A stretch of DNA of 55,935 nt, taken from contig VBDQ01000086.1 in NCBI GenBank assembly GCA_005889075.1, forward strand, positions 1 through 55,935, written 5' to 3'. The notes beneath the pieces were generated by a model, which saw nothing but the letters and a program-made list of their open reading frames with translations, made no database searches and was not told where the DNA came from. This stretch comes from Chloroflexota bacterium (GTDB taxonomy: Bacteria > Chloroflexota > Limnocylindria > P2-11E). Each line of letters begins with the position of its first letter. Position 1 is the first letter of the stretch. Shown here one piece after another: positions 33,613 through 41,453 of the stretch. The translations under genes and the position numbers were made by a program.

Positions 33613-35647
33613 GTGGTCGACGTCTGGGAGATCCTCGGTAGTCGTCTGGACTATGCGTCGTTCGTGCCGACGCCACGTCCGGACATCGAACGCGCGGACC
33701 TGCGTCGGCGCGGCGGCGGTCGATATACCGTGATCAAGAATCCGAGCGGCGACAAAGGCGCGGGTCGCTATCTGCGCCTCGAGCCCGAGGACGTCGCGCT
33801 CTATGAGCTCATGGATGGGCGCCGCTCCGTGCAGCAGGTCCTCGTCGACCATCTCGAGCGGTCCGGCGCCTTCGCGCTCGAACGCCTCGCGCGGCTGACC
33901 GCCGCGATGAACGCGAACGGATTCTTCGGCGAGGAACCGCCACTCGTCTACGAAAAGCTGCGCGCGATCTCGATGAAGGATCGTCGGTTGGCTCGCGTTC
34001 ACGCGCGTCGGGGCTTCGTTCCTTGCGTTCTTTTCCCTCTACGGGCTGGTGCTCTGGTTCGAGGAGACCCGCGTACCGGCGAACCAGCTGATCACCGTCA
34101 ATGGCTCCTACGTTCTCGGTCTTGTCGTGCTGACCGCGCTGCAGGTGCTCTCGATATCGATCCACGAGGCAGGTCACGCGCTCGCGATCCGGCATTTCGG
34201 GCGCCGCGTCCGCAGGTTCGGCCTTGCGATGTACTACCTCTTCCCCTGTGCGTATGTCGATGCGACGGACATGAGCCTGGGCTCGCGCTGGCAGCGCGTC
34301 ATCGTTTCGCTCTCCGGACCATTCGCCGGCGCGACGGTCGCGGCCGCGTGTGCGATCGTCGCCGCCGCGACACCGGGGACCCTCGTCGGCGAGCTTGGGT
34401 TCAAAGCGGCGAGCCTCTTGGTCTTCCAGTTCTTCCTGAACCTGCTCCCGATCCTCGAGCTCGACGGCTATCACATCCTCGTCGACGCACTGGACGCACC
34501 GTTCCTTCGCCAGCGCGCACTCGCGTTCGTTCGCGGTCAGGCCATTCGCAAGATCCGGCGCCGTGCCCGTTGGACGCTGGAGGAGGTCGGGCTCGCGGTC
34601 TTCGGATCGGTCGCGATCTTGATCTCGTTCGCGACTCTTCTTCTCTCGGTACTCGTCTGGCGCTCGCGCATCGTCGTCGCGGCTCGCGAGCTGCTTGAGC
34701 TCGGAGCCGTCGGTGTTCTCGTCCTCCTCCTCATCGCACTTGTTTTCGTGGGTCCACTCGCCATCGCCCTCGCCGCCCGGTTGTTCGGTATGACACGGGC
34801 TGCGCTCCGTCTCTCGGCCGCCCGGCGCGCGCGGCTCGTGGCGCAGGAGCTCACAGAACGTGTTCGCCTGCTCGCGCGGGTTCGATTCCTGGCGGGGATG
34901 AGCGGGCCCTCGCTTGCTGCGCTCGCCTCACACCTGCAAATCGAACGATTCGATGTCGGCGCCATCGTCTTCGCCGCCGGGAGCGTCGGCGACCGCTTCT
35001 ATCTCGTCCGCTCTGGGCGGCTGCGTGCGATCGCGCCGGACGGCACCGATTACGGGACGATCATCCCCGGCGAGGGCTTCGGAGAGCTTGCTCTTCTCGA
35101 CCGAAGCGTCCGCTCCGCGACTGTCGAGGCGCTCGAGCCCGTCGAGCTCTGGTCCCTCGGACGCGGTCATTTCAATCGTTGGGTAAAGGACCGTTATGAG
35201 GTCGCCGCACGGATCCGAGCGAACCGCGACGAGCGCGCCGCCTTAGCCGGGCTGCCCTTCTTCAAAGGGCTAAACGGCCAGGAGCTCACGAGAATCGTGG
35301 CGCGGATGCGGACGGAGCGCTTCGCCGATGGCGAGGTCGTTTTCTGGGCTGGAGACCCCGGCGACCGCTACTACGTCATCCGCGAAGGACATGCCCGGGT
35401 GACCTTGCCGGATGGCCAATCGGTCCGAACGCTTGGACCGGGCGACGGCTTTGGCGACCTCGCGCTGCTCTTCGCGCGGCCCAGGTCGGCGACCGTCACC
35501 GCCGAGGGCCCGCTTGCCGTTGCCACCCTCGAGCTCGCCGACTTCGTCGCGCTGGTAAAAGCCTCAGGCGAAAAAGCACGTGATTTCCGGGCCCGGACGG
35601 CCCATTATGTCGATGCCGGTCTTGGGGGGACGGTGGCGCGGAGCTGA
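33613..35647 (+). pseudogene. RRE/PqqD-like domain, M50 metallopeptidase and two cNMP-binding domains (frameshifted)
   Basis: GTG at 33613 follows a strong GGGAGGGG Shine-Dalgarno. Residues about 45-110 (YLRLEPEDVALYELMDGRRS, then NANGFF) look like a PqqD/RiPP-recognition winged helix. After YEKLRAIS, near 33967-33987, the conserved frame changes. The peptidase continues from GWLAFTRVG: zinc motif HEAGH at 34163-34177, NLLPILELDGY as the second M50 motif, and about eight helices. Two cyclic-nucleotide-binding domains follow (FGELALLDRSVRSATV and FGDLALLFARPRSATV). Some segment between the RRE and first helix seems missing. If functional, it would bind a leader peptide and cleave in the membrane under nucleotide control. 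Stop overlaps the next ATG. Confidence 0.72.
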
Positions 35648-35862
35648 TGGACTGCTGGCAGTGCGAACGGACGGCGCTCGCCGCTTGCCGATTCTGCGGC
35701 AGGGGAACGTGCCGTGAGCATGCGAAGAACCATCCGTTCGTCCTGGAGCTCTTCAAAGGATCGCGACATCAAACCATCCGGGCGCTGGTGGTCGAAGATG
35801 CCATCCACTGCGGCGTTTGTCGTCCAAGAGGCGAGCCGGTCGACATGCCGGAGCTCGAGTAG
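35647..35862 (+). CDS. Small zinc-ribbon/B-box-like protein, 71 aa
   Basis: Cys/His-rich: Cys3, Cys6, Cys14, Cys17, Cys22, His25 and His29 in the first 30 residues, then His54, Cys55 and Cys58. This could bind two zinc ions in a treble-clef or B-box-like fold. ATG 35647 overlaps the peptidase stop (TGATG), so it is translationally coupled to the RRE-M50 gene and probably works with it, for example as an adaptor. No enzymatic motif. Family uncertain. Confidence 0.62.
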   Translation: MDCWQCERTALAACRFCGRGTCREHAKNHPFVLELFKGSRHQTIRALVVEDAIHCGVCRPRGEPVDMPELE

Positions 35863-35946
35863 GAAGCGAGAAGGGGAGGGAAGGTTAGGTAGATCACACA
35901 AGCCGAGTGAGCCAGCCTGTCGAGCCGCCTCCGCATGGGGCGCAGA

Positions 35947-35968
35947 TTCACCGCATGAAAGCGGTGAA
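35947..35968 (+). promoter_or_regulatory. Stem-loop in the 5' leader of the repeat protein gene
   Basis: A perfect 8-bp inverted repeat (TTCACCGC at 35947-35954 and GCGGTGAA at 35961-35968, loop ATGAAA) ends just before the AAGGAG Shine-Dalgarno (35969-35974) of the GTG at 35981. It could control translation initiation or mRNA stability. No known riboswitch is recognised. Confidence 0.5.
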
Positions 35969-35980
35969 AAGGAGCACTAA

Positions 35981-37600
35981 GTGAGTAAGAACCTCGATAA
36001 GGTCATCCAGCGCGCGATCAGCGACGCCGCGTTCCGCCGTCAGCTGCAAGCGAATCCGCAGGCGGCGCTTCGCGGCTTCAAGCTGACCGACGACGAGGTG
36101 GCTGCGCTCCGCAGTGGCGACGCGGGCAAGCTCGGTTCCCTCGGAATTGATCAGCGGATGAGCAAGGCCTTCGCGGCTTTCGGCGCGATGGGCCAGGCGA
36201 GCCGGGCTTCGACCGATGGCGTGCTGCCGTCGGTGGGTGGAGCGAGTCTTGCCGACCACGGCGGCCGCCTCAGCAGCGCCGATGTCACCGGTGGAACGAA
36301 CGTGAGGAACGCCGACTTCGATCCGGGCAACGCCTCGGGTTCGCAGGCCTTCGGCGATCCCAACCTAAGCGGCCAGGCTCCCAGCTCCGACGCGATCGAA
36401 GACCAAAGCCACGCCTTCGGGGCGAGCCGTTCGGCGGACGTTGCCGACGGCAGCCAGCCCGGCAGGCTCCTCGGATCAGAGGGCCCCGGGATGCAGGACG
36501 CGACCAGCGCGGGCGACGTCGAAGGAACGGTCCGCAGCGCGGTTCGGGACGTCGCGCCCGGCGTGCTCCAAGGATCAGGACTCGTTGCCCCGGTGGAGGG
36601 TAGCCCGGAGGCGTTTGCCTTCCAGGACACCTCTCGAGCCATGAACGCCGACGCGATCGAAGACCAGAGCCACGCGTTCTCCGCCGGTCGATCCGCTGAC
36701 ATCAACGCGATGGGTGTCGCCACCGACGAAGGGCAGCTCACCGCCAACAGCCAGCCGACCGACGCGAGCGGGATCTCCGACAACATCGCGGCGAGTGCCG
36801 CGGGACGTCAGGGATCGCTTGGAATCGGTGGCGATGCCACCGTCGCGAGCCGTCTGCACGACACCGAGCCGGTAGATCTGCGCGGGGCTACGTACAGCGG
36901 CGACGACACCGCTGGCCCCGGATATCTCGCGAGCGACCAGACGACCGGCGGCGTTTCACGCATCCGCGACCTCGACACTCCGGACACCGGCCGGGTGGCG
37001 TCGGGTGACGTCACAGGCGGCGTCTCGCGCATCCGCGACCTCGACACGCCGAACACCAGCGCGGTCGCCTCGGGCGACGCGACAGGTGGTGTCTCTCGGA
37101 TTCACGACCTCGACACGCCGGACACGACCGGCGTCGCCTCGAGCGACGTGGGCGGTGTCTCACGCATCCGCGATCTCGACACGCCGGACACAACGGCGGT
37201 CGCGTCGGGCGACACGAGCGCGAGCAGCGCGATGATCGACCCGGACGCGGCGGATGCCTACGCGCCAGCGTTCCACACCGGCGGCGTGCAAGGCTCGCCG
37301 AGCACGGACGCGCTGGAGGACATGAGCCACTCGATCGCCGCGAGCCAGGACGCTTCTCTCGCTGCTCCGAGCTCAGATGCCCTCGAGGACATGAGCCATT
37401 CGATCGCGGCGAACCAGGATGCGTTCCTCTCGGGCGACGAGGCCACCAAGTACGCGACCGATCCGAACCTGAGTTCGGACCAAGCTGAAGACATCTCACA
37501 CTCGTTCAACCCGGACGCCTCGACGACAGCACTGCCGGACCACGGCGCCGGCGACGCCATCGGCAACACCGGTACCAACGACCCCCAGCTCACCAGCTAA
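35981..37600 (+). CDS. NHLP-leader-like repeat protein, 539 aa (putative RiPP-type substrate)
   Basis: Residues 1-62 (LDKVIQRAISDAAFRRQLQ, NPQAALRGFKLTDDEVAAL, IDQRMSK) resemble nitrile-hydratase-leader-clan segments, especially Franean1_4349/Os1348-type precursors. The rest is Ser/Thr/Asp/Gly-rich, has no Cys or Trp and no signal peptide. It carries five copies of a (S/N)xDAxEDxSHxx motif (first near residues 135 and 222, three near 445-510). Residues about 323-413 hold four tandem copies of a 22-23-residue unit (GGVSRIRDLDTPDTxxVASGD). GTG at 35981 has AAGGAG 6 nt upstream. Downstream of the RRE-M50 peptidase gene, it is the obvious candidate substrate. A structural or adhesin-like role without processing is the alternative. 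Confidence 0.7.
   Translation: MSKNLDKVIQRAISDAAFRRQLQANPQAALRGFKLTDDEVAALRSGDAGKLGSLGIDQRMSKAFAAFGAMGQASRASTDGVLPSVGGASLADHGGRLSSADVTGGTNVRNADFDPGNASGSQAFGDPNLSGQAPSSDAIEDQSHAFGASRSADVADGSQPGRLLGSEGPGMQDATSAGDVEGTVRSAVRDVAPGVLQGSGLVAPVEGSPEAFAFQDTSRAMNADAIEDQSHAFSAGRSADINAMGVATDEGQLTANSQPTDASGISDNIAASAAGRQGSLGIGGDATVASRLHDTEPVDLRGATYSGDDTAGPGYLASDQTTGGVSRIRDLDTPDTGRVASGDVTGGVSRIRDLDTPNTSAVASGDATGGVSRIHDLDTPDTTGVASSDVGGVSRIRDLDTPDTTAVASGDTSASSAMIDPDAADAYAPAFHTGGVQGSPSTDALEDMSHSIAASQDASLAAPSSDALEDMSHSIAANQDAFLSGDEATKYATDPNLSSDQAEDISHSFNPDASTTALPDHGAGDAIGNTGTNDPQLTS
36947..37220 (+). repeat. Four tandem 66-69 bp coding repeats
   Basis: Repeat units start at 36947, 37016, 37085 and 37151 (periods 69, 69 and 66 bp) and each encodes GGVSRI(R/H)DLDTP(D/N)T plus a variable VAS(G/S)D segment. 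Synonymous differences between units suggest they are not a very recent expansion. Confidence 0.85.
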
Positions 37601-37622
37601 GCGGCATCGAAGCACTAGCGCG

Positions 37623-37646
37623 GGCGGCCTCCGCAAGGAGGCCGCC
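37623..37646. terminator. Bidirectional hairpin terminator
   Basis: A perfect 10-bp stem (GGCGGCCTCC / GGAGGCCGCC) with a GCAA tetraloop lies in the 51-bp gap between the convergent repeat-protein and Crp-like genes. There is no long U tract on either side, so it may stabilise 3' ends as well as stop transcription. Confidence 0.65.
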
Positions 37647-37651
37647 TCGCA

Positions 37652-38365
37652 TTAGTACCGGATCTCATGTCTGAGCAGGTCTCGATCCACGATGTCGATG
37701 TGCCCCCGGCCGATCACGATCGCGTGGCGCCCCTCGAACTCGGCCAGCACGCGATTGACCGATACCCGCGCGCCGCCGACGAACGCCGCGAGGTCCTCCT
37801 GCGTGAGCTCGACGCGCTCGGTCCCCGAGGCTTCGGAGATGTCGAGCAGGCATTTCGCGACCCGTCCCGGAAGGTCGAGGAAGACGAGGTCTTCGACATG
37901 TCCGGTACTTCTCCGCACCGTCTTTGCGAGCAGACCGAGCATGCGCCGCATCGCTTCGGGATTGCGCTCGAGCACGTTCATGAAGTCCGCGCGGCCGAGT
38001 GCGAGCGCGGACGTCTCGGTCATCGCCGTCACCGTCGCCGATCGCTTCGCCTCGTCGAAGAGGGCCAAGTCCCCGAACACGTCGCCCCCGCGCTCGAGAG
38101 CGATCACGACCTCGCGCCCCGAGTCGTCGGGCACCGAGACTTTCACCGTTCCAGCGACGATGAGGAACACGTGTCCGGCTTCGTCGTCGCGATGGAAGAC
38201 CACCTCGTCGCGCGCGAAGTGGCGTGCCCGCATCTTGCCCGCAAGCGCAAGGCGATCGGTCGGGCTCAGACACGCGAACAGCGGGCTCTCGGCGAGGAAA
38301 TCCGCGATCCGTGCCGCGTCCACTGGGCCGATAGTGCTCGCGAGGTCAAGCGATGGCGCCCGCAA
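37652..38365 (-). CDS. Crp/Fnr-family transcriptional regulator
   Basis: 237 aa. The N-terminal cyclic-nucleotide-binding fold spans residues about 22-140 (DVFGDLALFDEAKRSATVTAM, close to the phosphate-binding cassette pattern), with a long dimer helix and a C-terminal winged helix (LTQEDLAAFVGGARVSVNRVLAEF). No FNR-type cysteine cluster is present, so it is CRP-like. A TTG at 38365 is given; a GTG 14 codons downstream is an alternative. It is convergent with the repeat protein and divergent from the M24 peptidase; it may control either side. Confidence 0.85.
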   Translation of the reverse strand: MRAPSLDLASTIGPVDAARIADFLAESPLFACLSPTDRLALAGKMRARHFARDEVVFHRDDEAGHVFLIVAGTVKVSVPDDSGREVVIALERGGDVFGDLALFDEAKRSATVTAMTETSALALGRADFMNVLERNPEAMRRMLGLLAKTVRRSTGHVEDLVFLDLPGRVAKCLLDISEASGTERVELTQEDLAAFVGGARVSVNRVLAEFEGRHAIVIGRGHIDIVDRDLLRHEIRY

Positions 38366-38378
38366 GCCCTGAGACGCG

Positions 38379-38394
38379 TAGTCTGGCTCGCGTG
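38379..38394 (+). promoter_or_regulatory. Leaderless promoter of the M24 peptidase gene
   Basis: TAGTCT at 38379-38384 is 7 nt before the GTG at 38392 and no ribosome binding site is visible. It lies in the 26-bp gap shared with the divergent Crp-like gene. Confidence 0.45.
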
Positions 38395-39555
38395 AGCGCG
38401 GGCGAGCCGCTGCCGCTGCTGTTCTTCGCGGACGGATACCGCTTCCCGGACGTCTACCACACGACGAGGCTGCTGACGCCGGACCCGATCATCGCGCTGG
38501 AAGAAGTCGAGGAGCTCGTCGTCGTGGCGAGCTCTCTCGAGGAAGGACGCGCCCGCGCCGAATCGCGCGCGACGCAGGTCCGAAATGCCAACGAGTTCGG
38601 GGCCCAGGAGCTCGCCAGCAAGAACGTGATCGGTACGGCTCTCGATGCGGCCATCATCAAAAACCTTCTCGACGAGCGCGGCGTGCATCGCGTGGCGGTT
38701 CCCCCCTACTTTCCGATCGGCCTCGCGGAGCGTCTACGCGCCGGCGGCGTCGAGCTCGTGGTCGCGACGGACCTTCCCGAGCGCCGCCGCGCGAAGCGTC
38801 CGGACGAGGTCGAGGCCATCGAGGCGGCTCAGCGCGCCACCGAGGACGCGTGGCGCGCGGGGATCGATGCGATCCGACGCGCCACGGTCCGACCGGACGC
38901 CACGCTCGAGCTCGACGGCGCGGTGTTCACCGCCGAGCGCCTCCGGGCGATCGTCGAGACCGTGCTCCTCGAGCGCGGGTATGCATCAGATGGCGCGATC
39001 TGCGCGCCGGGCCCACAGTCGGCCAACCCCCATCAGATCGGCACCGGGCCCCTGCATGCCAACGAGCCGATCGTCATGGACATCTTTCCCCAACACAAGA
39101 AGTCACGTTACTGGGCGGACATGACACGGACCGTCTCGAAAGGCGCCCCGGCTCCAGAGATCCGCAAGATGTACGACATCGTCATGCGCGCGCAGGACGC
39201 CGGCATCAAAGCGCTTCGGCCCGGTGTCACCGGACGAGAGGTACACGAGCTTGTCGAAGACATCATCTGGACCGCTGGTTACGACACGCTGCGCCCAGGG
39301 CAGCAGCGGAATCCCGCAGACCAGACCCCGCGGGGGTTCATCCACGGGACCGGGCATGGTGTCGGACTCGAGATCCACGAACTGCCCAACATCAATCGCC
39401 AAGGCATCAAGCCGCTGATCGCAGGCGACGTCGTCACCATCGAGCCCGGCATCTACGATCCGAAGATCGGCGGAGTTCGCCTCGAGGACATGCTGGTCAT
39501 CACCGCCGATGGCGCGCGCGATCTCACCCAGGCGCCACGCGAGCTCGTCGTCTAG
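38392..39555 (+). CDS. Xaa-Pro aminopeptidase/dipeptidase (M24 family)
   Basis: 387 aa. N-terminal creatinase-like domain, then the pita-bread catalytic domain with all five metal ligands visible: Asp in IVMDIFPQ, Asp in WADMTRTV, His in GTGHGVGLEIHE, Glu in VTIEPGIYDP and Glu in GVRLEDMLVI. It removes Xaa-Pro from short peptides in the cytosol. GTG at 38392 is chosen because it follows a leaderless -10 and avoids overlap with the divergent Crp-like gene; an ATG at 38353 is in frame but overlaps it. Confidence 0.88.
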   Translation: MSAGEPLPLLFFADGYRFPDVYHTTRLLTPDPIIALEEVEELVVVASSLEEGRARAESRATQVRNANEFGAQELASKNVIGTALDAAIIKNLLDERGVHRVAVPPYFPIGLAERLRAGGVELVVATDLPERRRAKRPDEVEAIEAAQRATEDAWRAGIDAIRRATVRPDATLELDGAVFTAERLRAIVETVLLERGYASDGAICAPGPQSANPHQIGTGPLHANEPIVMDIFPQHKKSRYWADMTRTVSKGAPAPEIRKMYDIVMRAQDAGIKALRPGVTGREVHELVEDIIWTAGYDTLRPGQQRNPADQTPRGFIHGTGHGVGLEIHELPNINRQGIKPLIAGDVVTIEPGIYDPKIGGVRLEDMLVITADGARDLTQAPRELVV

Positions 39556-40416
39556 CTGGAAGCTCTTCTCTTCGGGGTCGGCGCCGCGGTCGTCTGGGGC
39601 TTCGCAGATTACGCGGCGGGACTCTGCGCACGTAGGGTGGGCGCGGTCCGCACGGCGTTTGGCATGCAGGGCACGGGGTTGGTCTCGTACGCGGCTGCGC
39701 TTTTGATCCTCGGCCGCTGGCCGACGGTCGAATCCGGGCAAGTCCCCTTCGCGGTGGTCCTTGGCGTTCTCGGCGTGATCTCGGTATCGGCGCTCTACCG
39801 CGCCCTCGCGCTCGGCCCGATCGCGGTCGTCGCCCCGGTCGTCGCGTCATACGTCGCGATCACCGTGCTCCTCGTCGTGGTCTTCCTCGGTGAACGACTC
39901 TCCCCAGCCCAGGCCATCGCCGCCGGAGTGGTGTTCGTGGGGGTCGTCGCGACCTCGACCGATGGTCGCGAGCTTCGCGCGACGCTCGGACGTCCGGTGC
40001 CGGGCGTGCGCATCGGCCTCATCGCGACGATCGGCTTCGGCATCTGGGGCGCCCTGTTCGCGATCGCCACGCGTGCCTATGACTGGACGGTCATGATCCT
40101 GCTGCTGAGGATGACGAGCTTCGTGTTCGTGGGCACGTACATCTTGACGCGGCGCATCGATCTCCGGGCGTTCCGCGACCGCCGCGCGCTCGCGCAGGCG
40201 ACGACGGTCGGCGTCCTCGACACACTCGCCAACGCGCTTTTCGGTCTGGGCATCGCGACCGGCTTTGCGTCGATCACCGCCACGGGGAGCGGCGCGTACC
40301 CGATCGTGCCGGCGATCCTCGGGGTCGCCGCGCTTCGCGAACGGCTCGCGCCGAACCAGTACGCGGGGATCGCGATCCTCGTGCTGGGGCTCCTGGCGCT
40401 TGGAGCAGCAAGCTGA
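39556..40416 (+). CDS. EamA-family (DMT) transporter with CTG start
   Basis: 286 aa with ten hydrophobic helices in two EamA halves (LGPIAVVAPVVASYVAITVLL at the end of the first, TGSGAYPIVPAILGVAALRERL at the end of the second). The first conventional start (GTG at 39637) would delete the first helix. The CTG directly after the M24 stop restores the family N-terminus LEALLFGVGAAVVWGFADYA. It probably exports metabolites; substrate unknown. The stop overlaps the DinB-like start. Confidence 0.78.
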   Translation: MEALLFGVGAAVVWGFADYAAGLCARRVGAVRTAFGMQGTGLVSYAAALLILGRWPTVESGQVPFAVVLGVLGVISVSALYRALALGPIAVVAPVVASYVAITVLLVVVFLGERLSPAQAIAAGVVFVGVVATSTDGRELRATLGRPVPGVRIGLIATIGFGIWGALFAIATRAYDWTVMILLLRMTSFVFVGTYILTRRIDLRAFRDRRALAQATTVGVLDTLANALFGLGIATGFASITATGSGAYPIVPAILGVAALRERLAPNQYAGIAILVLGLLALGAAS

Positions 40417-40919
40417 CGAAGAACGCGGCGCTGTCCGAATTCTTCCGCTACAACCGGTGGGCGAACCTGCGGCTCATCGAGGACTGCAGCAGGCTGAGCG
40501 AAGCGCAGCTCGACCTCCGCGCGAACACCGCCTCACGCTCGGTCCGCGAGCTGTTCGCGCATCTCGTCGGATCGCAGCTGACGTTCATCCTGCGGACCAA
40601 AGGCCGGCAGCACGAGGGCGAGGGGCGTGTGGTCGATCCGTGGCCGGGACTTCCGACGATCCGCGAGCTCGCGGCCGCGAGCAGCGACGAGCTCATCGCC
40701 ATCGCCGCGAGCCTCACTGACGAGGAGAGCGTCGATCTTCCATACGAGGGCAAGACCTATCGCTATCCGAGAAGCTTCTTTCTGCTGCACGCCTTCGAGC
40801 ACGGCATGGAGCACCGCACCGAGATCAAGGTCACGCTGGCGCAGGCGGGAGTCGAGACCCCCGATCTCGATGGCTGGTTCTACAGCGAGGCAGCCGGGTT
40901 CGGCCGCGAGGTGGGTTAG
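40413..40919 (+). CDS. DinB-family protein with CTG start
   Basis: 168 aa four-helix DinB/YfiT-like fold: NAALSEFFRYNRWANLRLIEDC at the N-terminus, VRELFAHLVGSQLTFI and FLLHAFEHGMEHRTEIKVTLAQAG with metal-site histidines (HAFEHGMEH). The only start that keeps the first helix is a CTG at 40413, which overlaps the EamA stop (CTGA). Members are metal-dependent transferases or stress proteins, such as bacillithiol S-transferase relatives. Confidence 0.76.
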   Translation: MTKNAALSEFFRYNRWANLRLIEDCSRLSEAQLDLRANTASRSVRELFAHLVGSQLTFILRTKGRQHEGEGRVVDPWPGLPTIRELAAASSDELIAIAASLTDEESVDLPYEGKTYRYPRSFFLLHAFEHGMEHRTEIKVTLAQAGVETPDLDGWFYSEAAGFGREVG

Positions 40920-40973
40920 CCTGCAGCGCCACCGAGTCGACGCGACAGGTCTGAGGCTTTCGGTGAGGGTGCC

Positions 40974-41453
40974 GTGACGACGATCAGGCATACGCGCCAG
41001 GGCGTCATGCGCCGCGTGGAGGCGGAATACCACGCCCTCGACCGGGCGGTGCGCACGCTGTCGCGCGGCGGGCTCGACCGTCCCGTGCCGGGTTTCGGAA
41101 AGGGCGCCCGGGGGTCTCGCGAGCACTGGACCTATAAGGACGCTCTCGCGCACATCCTGTTCTGGAAGCAGTGGCAGATGGAGACGATCGCGGGCCGACC
41201 GCACGAGGTGCGGCCCAGCGGTCGGACCGTGCATCAAGAGAACCGCTGGATTTACGAGCAGTGGCATGAGAGGCCGGCTCGAGATGTGGTCGCGTGGCAT
41301 CGCCGGCTGCATCGCGAGGTCATGAGCACGCTTCGCACCGTCCGACCGCAGGTCTTTGCCACGAAGCACCGGGACCACTGGCCGCATGACCTCGTCCGGC
41401 ACTCGGAGGCGCATCGGAAGCGCCACCTCGAAGGCCGTGGCGGTGCGGCTTAG
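40974..41453 (+). CDS. DinB-superfamily-like helical protein
   Basis: 159 aa, GTG start. The helical pattern RVEAEYHALDRAVRTLS, WTYKDALAHILFWKQWQMETI and LVRHSEAHRKRHL, with histidines at equivalent helix positions, suggests a diverged DinB/maleylpyruvate-isomerase-like fold. It follows another DinB-like gene after a 54-bp gap, so the two may have arisen by duplication. The end overlaps the convergent S41 gene by 4 bp. Confidence 0.62.
   Translation: MTTIRHTRQGVMRRVEAEYHALDRAVRTLSRGGLDRPVPGFGKGARGSREHWTYKDALAHILFWKQWQMETIAGRPHEVRPSGRTVHQENRWIYEQWHERPARDVVAWHRRLHREVMSTLRTVRPQVFATKHRDHWPHDLVRHSEAHRKRHLEGRGGAA

Noticed and set aside
33613-35647. Programmed frameshifting in the M50 gene
   Set aside because: No slippery heptamer was seen at 33960-33990, and the gap also seems to lack protein sequence, which frameshifting alone would not explain.
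36947-37220. Possible CRISPR array
   Set aside because: The regular 66-69 bp repeats are in frame and encode a protein repeat; there are no spacers and no cas genes.
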